The position numbers were made by a program, and so were the translations under genes. The notes below the pieces were generated by a model, which was not told the origin of the DNA, made no database searches, and saw only the letters and a program-made list of their open reading frames with translations. From the NCBI RefSeq assembly GCF_013177315.1, contig NZ_CP053661.1, positions 62,001-126,000 on the forward strand: 64,000 bases of DNA. Direction: 5' to 3'. This DNA comes from Thermoleptolyngbya sichuanensis A183. GTDB taxonomy: Bacteria; Cyanobacteriota; Cyanobacteriia; Elainellales; Elainellaceae. Within the stretch, counting starts at the first letter, position 1. Each line of letters begins with the position of its first letter. Positions 7,891 through 16,468 of the stretch are shown here, piece by piece.

Positions 7891-8246
7891 CAACCACGCT
7901 TTTGCATCCTCTGTCCCCCTAACCATAGCAAAAACTGGAAGCTTTGCGCTAGATATAGAGTCCGGAAGACTAAATATGAATTCTGAAGCGCTAGAGGAGT
8001 CTGAACGTTTTAAGTATAAGTATACTCAAATTCATCGTGCATTTCAAGTGCCTTCCAACTCATTCGCCAGTTATTCGCTGCAAGCACTGCGCCTCAAGTT
8101 AAGAGCTAATTTATGAAGCAAATCTTAAGAAGCCTGAAACTCTTGGCATGTGTGGCTTTGAGGTCATGTTTGCCCAGGAAAAGCGGTTTCTCGGAAATCC
8201 TTGATTAACAAGGCTTTCAGGCTCCTTTACAAATTAGCTCTAAGGA
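7891..8246. other. Divergent promoter region of the Dnd-like pair
   Basis: About 355 bp between two divergent starts. The right 140 bp (8102-8241) are an inverted-repeat-bounded element. A 46-codon frame starting at 7976 on the plus strand (MNSEALEESERF...) has no recognised relatives and is not called. Promoters for both genes should lie here, but I see no clear -35/-10 pair. Confidence 0.4.
8102..8241. repeat. Inverted-repeat-bounded 140-bp element (MITE-like)
   Basis: The ends agagctaattt (8102-8112) and aaattagctct (8231-8241) are perfect 11-bp inverted repeats. A second, imperfect inner match follows (agcctgaaactctt near 8130 and aaggctttcaggctcc near 8210). The inner motif resembles the agcctgaaaccct core of the dispersed repeats at 5366 and 22679. 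The right arm ends just before the aagga that precedes the methyltransferase ATG. Confidence 0.6.
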
Positions 8247-10415
8247 ATGCCCTATGCTGGGTTTAGCGACTGGGTGAGCTTCATGAACCGCTTAGAGTCA
8301 GCACTATACCCCCCAAAGTCAAACGCCCCAAAGCCAAACGTTTCAAAGCCAGCAGATCAGGCGATTGCTTCAGATTTTGCCGAAATTGTGAATTGCGTAA
8401 ATCGCAGCCCAATTGGCAAGCGGCTTCCGACTTCGCTCTACGTTCATCTCTCGGCGCTCCCAGCCCTAGAGCGATCGCTCCAAAATTATGAAACCCTGGC
8501 GCGTCAGCAGGTGCAACCCCAAACTCAGCTAGACGGGGCAACGCTCGTCAAGTTCAATACTGACCAACCCAAGGTATCTTATCTGGCTTACCCTGAGTTT
8601 GAGACCGATGCCCATCCCGCCTTATCCTGGAGCATTCAGGTTGATCTAGCTACAGCGCAAGTCACGATTCGTAACTATAGCCGCACTGATAACCCGCCAG
8701 TGCTGCATCGCAAGGAGACTTTTGTCACCGCTGACTATCCGCTGTACGAGCGTTTTGTAGAACTGACTCGTCAGGAAGAGGCACTCGGGCTACTCAATCA
8801 ATCGCGGGAAATTGGCACCCGTGAGGGCTGGGCAAAGCGTCTGCTGGACTGCCGGATCGAGATTCATGGCCATGTCCTAGCTTGTCCGGTTGCTCAAATC
8901 CCTGGAGTTGCTCAGCCCAAAATCGAGCGCCACAAAGCTGCCCTCGTCCGCAACGAGCTTTCCAAGCCCGTGAGGATTGCGCTAGAGGCGGGATTATTTA
9001 CCCCTGGCGCGACCTTCTTTGACTATGGCTGTGGGCATGGGAGCGACGTAGAGCGCGTGGGCGATCGCGGCTACACCAGTTCTGGCTGGGACCCCTACTA
9101 TCGTCCTGATTCTGCCTGTACATCGGCTGATATCGTCAACCTGGGTTATGTCATCAACGTCATCGAAGACCCGGCAGAACGACGAGAGGCATTGCTCAAA
9201 GCCTGGGAACTGACCAGGAAGGTGCTGATTGTCGCCGCGCAAGTGCTGATTGAAGACTCGACACGCGGCATGATGGCCTACGGGGATGGGGTGATTACCC
9301 GCCGCAATACGTTCCAGAAGAATTACAGTCAGGAGGAACTGAAAAGTTATATCGACCAGGTGCTGGGCGTGGACGCAATCCCGGTTGCGCTGGGCATCTA
9401 CCTGGTGTTTCGGGACGAGGCTCAGGCGCAGACGTTCCGGGTTTCCCGATGGCGATCGCGTGCCACGACTCCCAGAGTCAAAGCCAGCGTCAAGCGATTT
9501 GAGCAGTATAAGGAAATGCTGGCTCCCCTGATGGCATTTTTCACCGACCGGGGACGGTTGCCCATTGAGGAGGAACTTCAGGAGTTTGCGGCGCTGCAAT
9601 CGGAATTTGGAACGCTACGACGCGCCTTCCAGTTGGTTCTTCAGGCAACAGAGCGTCAGGAATGGGATGCCATCAGCGAGAAGCGCCGCCAGGATTTGCT
9701 GGTTTATCTTGCCCTCAGTCATTTTGGCACGCGCCCAAAACTGCGCCATCTCGCCCCCATCGTTCAGCACGATATTAAGGCATTATTTGGCAGCTACCAG
9801 CAAGCCTGTACCGCAGCAGATTTGATGCTGCTGCGCTTGGGGAATTGGGAAGTGATGGCAGAGCGGTGTCAGTCCAGCGCGATTGGCAAAAAGCTATCGA
9901 ACTCCCTCTGGGTTCATGTCTCTGCCTTGGATGCGCTCGATCCCCTGCTTCGGCTTTACGAGGGCTGTGCCTCTCGCACGATTGGTCGCCCCGAAGAAGC
10001 AACATTGGTCAAGTTTCATACTCGCAAGCCCAAAATTTCTTACCTGTTCTATCCAGACTTCGATCGCGACCCGCACCCCTGTCTCCGCACCAGTATGCAG
10101 ATTGACTTGCAAGATCTACACGTCAGCTATCGGGATTACGATCCAGAAGATAACCCACCTGTGTTGCATCAAAAGGAGTTGCTGGTGCAGCCCGACTATC
10201 CGCTCTATGAAAAGTTTGCCAAACTGAGTCAGCAGGAGGCAGATTGGGGGCTATTGGATGATTTGAGTAAGATCCGAGATCGCTGGGGATGGCAGAAATG
10301 CCTGGAAGAACACTGTGCGGCGTTGAAGGGTCATCGGGTCGTGTGGCGGAAGGATGCTGATCCATATCGGGTGAAGCTGATGCAGTCTGCTAGACGGCAA
10401 TTCCGCGAAGTATGA
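8247..10415 (+). CDS. DNA phosphorothioation-associated putative methyltransferase
   Basis: A 722-residue protein with the architecture of the TIGR04096-type methyltransferase found in Dnd islands. A central Rossmann domain carries the SAM motif FDYGCGHGSD at about 257-266, and a later conserved run reads YVINVIEDPAERREAL. On both sides lies the same roughly 120-residue module. The N-terminal copy starts SPIGKRLPTSLYVHLSAL (about 50) and the C-terminal copy SAIGKKLSNSLWVHVSAL (about 548). Both contain TLVKF-x-T-x2-PK-x-SYL, NPPVLH-x-KE and DYPLYE. The start is uncertain: ATG 8247 directly follows aagga, while ATG 8283 (MNRLESAL) has a ggtgag upstream. It probably acts on or near phosphorothioated DNA together with the divergent DndC-like gene. 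Its target base is unknown. Confidence 0.8.
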   Translation: MPYAGFSDWVSFMNRLESALYPPKSNAPKPNVSKPADQAIASDFAEIVNCVNRSPIGKRLPTSLYVHLSALPALERSLQNYETLARQQVQPQTQLDGATLVKFNTDQPKVSYLAYPEFETDAHPALSWSIQVDLATAQVTIRNYSRTDNPPVLHRKETFVTADYPLYERFVELTRQEEALGLLNQSREIGTREGWAKRLLDCRIEIHGHVLACPVAQIPGVAQPKIERHKAALVRNELSKPVRIALEAGLFTPGATFFDYGCGHGSDVERVGDRGYTSSGWDPYYRPDSACTSADIVNLGYVINVIEDPAERREALLKAWELTRKVLIVAAQVLIEDSTRGMMAYGDGVITRRNTFQKNYSQEELKSYIDQVLGVDAIPVALGIYLVFRDEAQAQTFRVSRWRSRATTPRVKASVKRFEQYKEMLAPLMAFFTDRGRLPIEEELQEFAALQSEFGTLRRAFQLVLQATERQEWDAISEKRRQDLLVYLALSHFGTRPKLRHLAPIVQHDIKALFGSYQQACTAADLMLLRLGNWEVMAERCQSSAIGKKLSNSLWVHVSALDALDPLLRLYEGCASRTIGRPEEATLVKFHTRKPKISYLFYPDFDRDPHPCLRTSMQIDLQDLHVSYRDYDPEDNPPVLHQKELLVQPDYPLYEKFAKLSQQEADWGLLDDLSKIRDRWGWQKCLEEHCAALKGHRVVWRKDADPYRVKLMQSARRQFREV

Positions 10416-10584
10416 TCAATTGGAACAGAGGACGGAGCAAGTGGAGCGCATTCTCATGTCTAGAGTCAGGCGATCGCAGTCGCATGGCAAATTCTAGCCT
10501 GACTTACGATCGCAATCACAAAGCTCAGATCTAAGCGACCAACACCCCAAAAAACCGCACTAATCGCCCTCGGCGCAGTAGACG

Positions 10585-12843
10585 ATGGACTTGTTTGAGC
10601 AGCATCGACAGCAGATCACCGCCGCCGAAGCGCCCCTAGCGGCTCGAATGCGGCCGCGCACCCTAGCAGAATACATTGGGCAGGAGCATATCTTGGGCGA
10701 GGGGCGACTGCTGCGCCGTGCTATTCAGGCAGACCAGCTTTCGTCGCTGATTTTCTACGGGCCGCCGGGAACGGGTAAAACGACGCTGGCGATGGTGATT
10801 GCTAACACGACCCGCGCCCGCTTTCTGTCGATTAACGCAGTGCTAGCGGGGGTGAAGGAGATTCGAGAGGCGATCGCCCTTGCCCAGGAGACCCGTGGCA
10901 TGTACGGTCAGCGCACGATTCTGTTTGTGGACGAGGTGCATCGATTTAACAAATCTCAGCAAGATGCGCTGCTACCTTGGGTGGAAAACGGCACGGTGAT
11001 CCTGATCGGCGCAACGACCGAGAATCCCTACTTTGAGGTGAATAAGGCGCTAGTCAGCCGTTCGCGGGTGTTTCAACTCAAGCCGCTAACGGAACAGGAC
11101 TTGGAACGAGTGCTGGATCAGGCATTACAGGAGGGCGATCGCGGCTATGGAACGCGACAGGTTCAGATTGATCCAGACGCTCGCACGCATCTGATCAACG
11201 TTGCCAATGGCGATGCTCGCACATTGCTGAACGCGCTGGAACTCGCCGTTGAAACCACGCCTGCGAATTCAGAGGGGACGATTCACGTCACGCTGGAGGT
11301 TGCTGAAGAATCGATTCAGAAACGGGCGGTTTTATACGATAAGGAAGGCGATGCCCACTTCGACACCATCAGTGCCTTTATCAAAAGCCTGCGCGGTTCC
11401 GACCCGGACGCGGCCCTCTATTGGCTGGCCCGCATGGTCTACGCAGGCGAAGATCCGCGCTTTATCTTTCGGCGGATGCTGATCCTGGCGGGCGAAGATG
11501 TGGGCATGGCCGACCCCAATGCCGTGGTCGTTGTCCATGCCTGCGCCGAAGCCTTTGACCGGGTGGGGATGCCGGAGGGTCGCTATCCGCTGGCCCAGGC
11601 GGCGTTGTATCTGGCGACCTGCCCCAAATCCAACAGCGTCATGGCGTTTTTTGATGCGCTGGCGGCGGTGGAACGCGAACGCGAAGCCGAAGTGCCGACC
11701 CACCTGCGCGATGCCAACCGAGACAAAGACGGTTTTGGACATGGCAAGGGCTATCTCTATCCCCATTCCTATCGGGAGCATTGGGTGGCGCAGCAGTATC
11801 TTCCAGGCAGCTTGCAGGGGCAAGTCTTCTATCAACCGTCGGAGCAGGGCTACGAGGGGCGCATTCAGCAGGACGTGGCGCGGCGGCGCGAGGCGCAATT
11901 GGCGGCGCTGGTGGAGGGTGTGGGCGTGGCGCTGCCGGAGGTGCTGACCTTTGGCCCGGCCGATGCGGGCGTAGAGCGGTGGCTGCAACGGACGCTGAGC
12001 CAGTCTGGGGAACGGCTGGCCCAGGTGCGCGATCGCCTCTTTGCGCTGGCTCCGCCCCAGCGGCATCACCTGATTCTCGACCTGAATGCGGGCAGTGGCT
12101 TGTTGACGTGGGAGGCAGTGCGGCTCGTTCCCGAAGGCGGAGTCTACGCCTGTGCGCCCCAGCAGCAGGATGCAGCCGCGCTGCAAGAACAGTCGGCCGC
12201 GCTGCCGGAACTGCTGCGTCCCGTTGTGCTGCACAGCGCGATCGCCGATTTACCCGCTGTGCTACACGCCGAGTGTCCAAGCCTGCGTTTCGAGCGGCTC
12301 ATGGGTCGGAACGTGTTTTTGAATGCGATCGCCCCTCCCGACACCTGGCTCCAAGCCTGGAAATTGCTGCTGCAACCTGAAGGGTATCTGCTCCTGGCAG
12401 AGACAATACCTCGTCATACGCAGCGCCTGCACCAGCTCATTCCCTCAGACCGCATTCCATCCAGGCTACTGAATCGCTGGCGCAAGGCGGAGGAACAGCT
12501 TTACGAAAGCGCCGCGGTCTGGAGCATGACCTGGAATGTACAAGACCTGGAAACGCTATTTGATCAAGCAGGGTTCACCGCAGAGATTGCGCTGGAACAC
12601 ACGCAAACGGAACTGCTGATTTCACCCGCGCTGATTGACCGCTGGTTTGCATCTGCCAGTGCCAAGCCCACCTATGCGGAACAGATCCGCGAATTCCTCT
12701 CGGATGCAGATCTGAACCAAATTCAGACGCTATTACGCCAATGCTTGAGCCACCAGACAGTGCAGTGGCAGGGAGCGATCGCCTTCGTCAAAGCCCAGTC
12801 AAAGCCCAGCCCAAGCCCTGCCCAAGTCCAGCCCAAGCCCTAA
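10585..12843 (+). CDS. rarA: RarA/MgsA-type AAA ATPase fused to a methyltransferase-like domain
   Basis: Residues 1-430 are a replication-associated recombination protein A, a clamp-loader-like AAA+ ATPase that acts at stalled replication forks. Walker A is GPPGTGKT at 59-66, Walker B ILFVDEVHRF at 112-121 (D116, E117), sensor 1 GATTENP, and the C-terminal RarA part includes GEDVGMADPNA. Residues from about 440 to 745 are an added domain with HLILDLNAGSGLLTWEA near 492, which looks like SAM-binding motif I. Stand-alone RarA is usually near 430-450 residues, so this is a fusion; similar long forms are familiar in cyanobacteria. The final 20 residues are a P/K/Q-rich tail. It is probably independent of the Dnd-like pair 170 bp upstream. 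Confidence 0.88.
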   Translation: MDLFEQHRQQITAAEAPLAARMRPRTLAEYIGQEHILGEGRLLRRAIQADQLSSLIFYGPPGTGKTTLAMVIANTTRARFLSINAVLAGVKEIREAIALAQETRGMYGQRTILFVDEVHRFNKSQQDALLPWVENGTVILIGATTENPYFEVNKALVSRSRVFQLKPLTEQDLERVLDQALQEGDRGYGTRQVQIDPDARTHLINVANGDARTLLNALELAVETTPANSEGTIHVTLEVAEESIQKRAVLYDKEGDAHFDTISAFIKSLRGSDPDAALYWLARMVYAGEDPRFIFRRMLILAGEDVGMADPNAVVVVHACAEAFDRVGMPEGRYPLAQAALYLATCPKSNSVMAFFDALAAVEREREAEVPTHLRDANRDKDGFGHGKGYLYPHSYREHWVAQQYLPGSLQGQVFYQPSEQGYEGRIQQDVARRREAQLAALVEGVGVALPEVLTFGPADAGVERWLQRTLSQSGERLAQVRDRLFALAPPQRHHLILDLNAGSGLLTWEAVRLVPEGGVYACAPQQQDAAALQEQSAALPELLRPVVLHSAIADLPAVLHAECPSLRFERLMGRNVFLNAIAPPDTWLQAWKLLLQPEGYLLLAETIPRHTQRLHQLIPSDRIPSRLLNRWRKAEEQLYESAAVWSMTWNVQDLETLFDQAGFTAEIALEHTQTELLISPALIDRWFASASAKPTYAEQIREFLSDADLNQIQTLLRQCLSHQTVQWQGAIAFVKAQSKPSPSPAQVQPKP

Positions 12844-12884
12844 TCTAAACATTTAAAGTGTATTTAAAGTGTCTAGGGCTAAAT

Positions 12885-13556
12885 CTAGGGCTGACCCGCA
12901 GGCGGTAGCGTCGGAGTGCGAGGAGTGGTCTGACCTGCGCCAGCGCCACCCGGTTGGGCAGGACCGCCGCCATTGCTGCGGGGCAGCGGTGCAGCAGGCG
13001 TTCCCAGCGGATCACCCGGCACGGTCGGCAAGCCAAAGGGATCGAGCGGCGTTCCTGGATTTCCCAGACCAGGATTATTCAACCCTGACGCTCCACCGGG
13101 CGTTGAAAAGCCAGGTTGACCCGGTGCAAACTGGTCGGTTGGCTCTTGGGTACTGGGCGTGACGGCCAGCGCCACGCGATCGCCCCCCACGGCCCGCAGC
13201 AAGTCCAGCACCCGCACCACGCTGTCGTAGCTGGCGTAGGGCGGCGCATTCAGCACGATCGTTCCATCGGGCGACTCTTGCTGAAACTGCTGCACCAACT
13301 GCACCAAGCGCGCCTCGTCCACCGGGTCTTCATCCCAGTACAGCGTGCCCACTGGGTCGATCGTCACAATTTTGGTTTGTCGCATCTGGGCGACACCCGT
13401 AGAAGCCCTGGGCAAATCGGTGTTAATCGCAAACTGGCGCGTCAGCGACACCGCCGCCAAGATAAAGAAAGTGAGGATACAAAAGATCACGTCGATCAGC
13501 GGAATTAGCTCGATCCGCACGTCGTCTTGCTGCGATCCGGGGTTGAGGATTTTCAT
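12885..13556 (-). CDS. exbD: ExbD/TolR-family biopolymer transport protein
   Basis: A 223-residue partner of the ExbB/TolQ proton channel. The N-terminal segment DDVRIELIPLIDVIFCILTFFI (about 11-32) has the conserved membrane helix with the proton-bearing Asp in PLIDV. A periplasmic domain follows to about residue 140 (VVRVLDLLRAVGGDRVALAV). The last 75 residues are Pro/Gly/Asn-rich and probably disordered, longer than in E. coli ExbD (about 141 residues). It lies 74 bp downstream of exbB in the same direction, so the two form an operon. They should energise an outer-membrane TonB or Tol-like process; no tonB gene is in the window. Confidence 0.88.
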   Translation of the reverse strand: MKILNPGSQQDDVRIELIPLIDVIFCILTFFILAAVSLTRQFAINTDLPRASTGVAQMRQTKIVTIDPVGTLYWDEDPVDEARLVQLVQQFQQESPDGTIVLNAPPYASYDSVVRVLDLLRAVGGDRVALAVTPSTQEPTDQFAPGQPGFSTPGGASGLNNPGLGNPGTPLDPFGLPTVPGDPLGTPAAPLPRSNGGGPAQPGGAGAGQTTPRTPTLPPAGQP

Positions 13557-13630
13557 AGCCAGCGGTTTGGAGAAACGTTAGGGAGATGGGGTGAGACAGC
13601 CCCTGTGCTGAAACGGGCGGGCTAAAACCC

Positions 13631-14344
13631 TCAGGACGGCTCTGCGGCTTCGGCGCTGGTGCCCGAAGGGTCTGGGGCGATCGCGCTGGAGTTGACCCGT
13701 TTGGCGATGCGTCCGGCATCCTGACTACTCCAGGTTTTGCGATAGAGCAGTTCTAGCTCGTTGCCCGCCTTTTGGAAAATCTTGGCCTGTTGAGCAATCA
13801 GCCCTTGAAACACGCGATAGAAAGCCAGCGACAGAATCGCGATAATCAGCCCCGTGGCGGTGGTAATCAGCGCTTCAGAAATGCCCAGCGTCACGTTTTC
13901 TGTCGCCGTCGTGCCCAGATCGCCCAGCCGAATCGAGCCGAGGGAGTTGATCAGCCCCAGCACCGTTCCCAGCAGACCCAGCAGCGGGGCGATCGCAATC
14001 ACGGCTTCCAAAATCTTGTCGCCCTTGTGCATGGCGGCGAGTTCTTCCTGGGCGCTGGCTTCCATCGCCAACTGCACCACGTCCGGCTCCTGGTCTTTTA
14101 GCTCCAGACCCGCATTCAAAAAGCGCCCAATCGGCTGATCGATGGCGCTGCGGGCCAAATCTCCCGCCGATCGCCAGTCGCGCTGGGCTGCTTCTAGCAC
14201 CCGTCCGGCAGTTTCTCGTTCACGGGTCAAAATTTTCCACCAAAAGAGGACGCGCTCGATCACCACCGTTAGCGACAGGATCGAGAGCAGCAGCAGCGGC
14301 CACATCACAAAGCCGCCCTTAGAAAAAAGCTCACCAATGTTCAC
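13631..14344 (-). CDS. exbB: MotA/TolQ/ExbB proton channel family protein
   Basis: A 237-residue inner-membrane protein. The first helix is at about 12-34 (MWPLLLLSILSLTVVIERVLFWW). The second and third are near 114-135 (IAIAPLLGLLGTVLGLINS) and 150-175 (ISEALITTATGLIIAILSLAFYRVF), matching ExbB/TolQ topology. APLLGLLGTVLG and the Thr-rich EALITTATGL are the family's channel motifs. With ExbD it forms a proton-driven motor complex. It is first in the operon with exbD. The C-terminal 35 residues are Ser/Ala/Pro-rich and not conserved. Confidence 0.9.
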   Translation of the reverse strand: MNIGELFSKGGFVMWPLLLLSILSLTVVIERVLFWWKILTRERETAGRVLEAAQRDWRSAGDLARSAIDQPIGRFLNAGLELKDQEPDVVQLAMEASAQEELAAMHKGDKILEAVIAIAPLLGLLGTVLGLINSLGSIRLGDLGTTATENVTLGISEALITTATGLIIAILSLAFYRVFQGLIAQQAKIFQKAGNELELLYRKTWSSQDAGRIAKRVNSSAIAPDPSGTSAEAAEPS

Positions 14345-14660
14345 AGTATTTTTTGTCCTCCATCCATGACTGGTGGGTACGCGAATCGGGAGGGGTTCTG
14401 GCTTAAAATCCGGTATCCGCTCCAGGCCGTCTCAATTTTAGAGAATTTTTAGCAACCTTTCCCAATCCGGTTTCAAGAGAGTCGATGAAAAGCGCTGAAG
14501 GGCTTGATTTTCCAGAGATTTTCTCAGTCTGGCATCCTTCAAAGATGGCTTTCGACCGCTCCCTTTTGCCCCCTCCTGGCAGCAAGACGTAACGCAAGGG
14601 GCTTGAGTTCTGGGTTAGACGACCCTTTAAGATTTTGGGCAAAGCTGGGCACTCTGGAGA

Positions 14661-14726
14661 AAACTTTGGGCAGAAGGCTTTGGGCAGAAGCTTTGGGCAG
14701 AAACTTTGGGCAGAAACTTTGGGCAG
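14661..14726. repeat. Tandem repeat, 5 x 13-14 bp
   Basis: Five units of consensus aaactttgggcag with one-base length differences, followed by a degenerate unit. It lies in the exbB/TPR divergent spacer. Confidence 0.9.
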
Positions 14727-14760
14727 AAAACTTGGGGTATGGGTGCAGCCTGACTGAATT

Positions 14761-14830
14761 TGACCATTCCTGCTTAACCATTTCTGCCTCACAATTTCTG
14801 CCTGACCATTCCTGCCTGACCATTTCTGCT
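14761..14830. repeat. Tandem repeat, 5 x 14 bp
   Basis: Five units of consensus tgaccatttctgcc with small differences, then a partial unit. It starts only 34 bp after the preceding, unrelated array. Confidence 0.85.
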
Positions 14831-14923
14831 TCTGCTTGACAATTGCCAGACCGGAAGCGGTAATTTGCTCACTGGACTCGCTCCTGAACTGAACTCGCCA
14901 CTACTGAATCATGGGGAAATATC

Positions 14924-16435
14924 ATGGGGAAAACCGCGATGCATCGAGCGCAACGACTTTATCCTGCTCATCTACCGTCCCAACCTCTCCCGTCTCAGCC
15001 TCGATTCTTCCAACCAGCTTTGACGCGATCGCCCCATCGAAGCTGCCCTTCCACCCAGCGGTCAGGGGTGCGCGGTTCTCTGGTTGCAGGGCTGGCGGCG
15101 CTGTGGCTGGGCGGACTGGGACTGGCAGGGGCGATCGCCCAACCCGTGCCCCAGGCGGCGCAGCGGGCCTACGACAGCGGCGTTGCCAAGCTCAACAATC
15201 GCGACTACAGCGGCAGCATCGCCGACTTTACCCAGGCCCTCAGCTTTAGCCCCAGCAGCGCCGCCATCTATGCCATGCGGGGCGCGGCCTACGCTGGGTT
15301 GGGTCAGTTTGAACCGGCGATCGCCGACTACACCACTGCCCTACAACTCAACCCCACCTACGCCGATGTCTATTTCAATCGCGGCGTGGCATATTACAGC
15401 GTCGGCAATGCCAGCGCCGCCCTCAGCGACTTTAACCAGGCAGCCCAGCTTACGCCAAACCGGGCTGAGGTATCTCTCTTCCAGGGGCGGGCCCGGGCGG
15501 CAACGGGCGACCTCGACGGGGCGATCGCCGCCTTGAATCAGGCCATCGCGCTCCAGGCAAATTATCCCGAAGCCTACCTGAATCGCGGCGTGGTGCGGGC
15601 GCGACAGGGCAACCACGATGCCGCGATCGCCGACTATGACCAGGCGATCCGCCAGCGCTCGAACTATGCCGATGCCTACCTCAACCGGGGCAGTTCCCGC
15701 TTTGCCCAGGGCGACCTAGAAGCGGCCCTGCGGGACTTTAACGAGGCCGTCGCCAAAGACAATACCTCCGCCGTGGCCTATTTCAACCGGGGCTATGCGG
15801 CGGGAACCCTGGGCGATCGCCGCGCTGCCCTGTCCGACTTTAACCAGGCAATTCGGCTTGATCCGGGCTATACGGCTGCCTATATGAACCGGGGCGTGCT
15901 GCGGGCTGCAGGTGGCGACCTGGACGGAGCCATGAGCGACCTCAACCAGGCCGTGTCGCTGTCGCCAGACTATGCCCCCGCCTACAAAGCCCGCGCCGAC
16001 GTGCTGATGCAGATGGGCGAACCGCAGCGGGCGATCGCCGACTATACCCGCGCCATCGAGCGTCAGCCCAACAGTGCCAGCCTGATGATGGCCCGCGCCG
16101 AGGCCCGTCTGTCCCAGAGCGATTTTGCTGGGGCCGCCCAAGACTTGACTCAGGCGATCGCCCTCGAACCCAATAACGCCCAGGTCTATGGCAAACGCGG
16201 CGCAGTGCGGCTGCGGCTAGGCGATGCCCGCAGTGCCCTCAACGACCTCAACCAGGCAACCCGGCTCAACCCGCAAGATGCCGACAGTTTCTATCACCGG
16301 GGGATTGCCAAACGGCGGCTGGGCGATCGCGCTGGGGCACTGGCCGACCTGCGCCAGTCTGCCGAGCTATATCGCCAGCAGAGCCGCGCCGAGGGCTACC
16401 GAAATGCGATCGCCGAAATGTCAGCTCTCCAATGA
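14924..16435 (+). CDS. Exported TPR-repeat protein
   Basis: A 503-residue protein made almost entirely of tetratricopeptide repeats. A Lys/Arg-rich leader precedes a hydrophobic segment near 50-72 (GSLVAGLAALWLGGLGLAGAIA), which is a late signal peptide or anchor. From about residue 80 there are roughly 12 repeats of 34 residues with the signature A-x-x-D-[FY]-[NDT]-Q-A-[IL]-x-L-x-P and YxNRGxxR. Such repeats form a protein-binding superhelix; no catalytic domain is present. The start is ambiguous: ATG 14924 or ATG 14939 (MHRAQRL) give nearly the same protein. The partner is unknown. The gene converges with the TraX-like gene. Confidence 0.85.
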   Translation: MGKTAMHRAQRLYPAHLPSQPLPSQPRFFQPALTRSPHRSCPSTQRSGVRGSLVAGLAALWLGGLGLAGAIAQPVPQAAQRAYDSGVAKLNNRDYSGSIADFTQALSFSPSSAAIYAMRGAAYAGLGQFEPAIADYTTALQLNPTYADVYFNRGVAYYSVGNASAALSDFNQAAQLTPNRAEVSLFQGRARAATGDLDGAIAALNQAIALQANYPEAYLNRGVVRARQGNHDAAIADYDQAIRQRSNYADAYLNRGSSRFAQGDLEAALRDFNEAVAKDNTSAVAYFNRGYAAGTLGDRRAALSDFNQAIRLDPGYTAAYMNRGVLRAAGGDLDGAMSDLNQAVSLSPDYAPAYKARADVLMQMGEPQRAIADYTRAIERQPNSASLMMARAEARLSQSDFAGAAQDLTQAIALEPNNAQVYGKRGAVRLRLGDARSALNDLNQATRLNPQDADSFYHRGIAKRRLGDRAGALADLRQSAELYRQQSRAEGYRNAIAEMSALQ

Positions 16436-16468
16436 GCTGGGTCTGGGGTGGAGGCGATGGGCTGGGGG

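Larger units (their letters stand above)
14345..14923. other. Intergenic region with minisatellites
   Basis: About 580 bp between the divergent exbB and TPR genes. It contains two separate short tandem arrays (14661-14726 and 14761-14830). Open frames here merely read through the repeats (Q-S-F-C-P-K type) and are not genes. Confidence 0.6.

Noticed and set aside
14661-14830. CRISPR array
   Set aside because: The units are 13-14 bp, directly adjacent, without spacers, and there are no cas genes.
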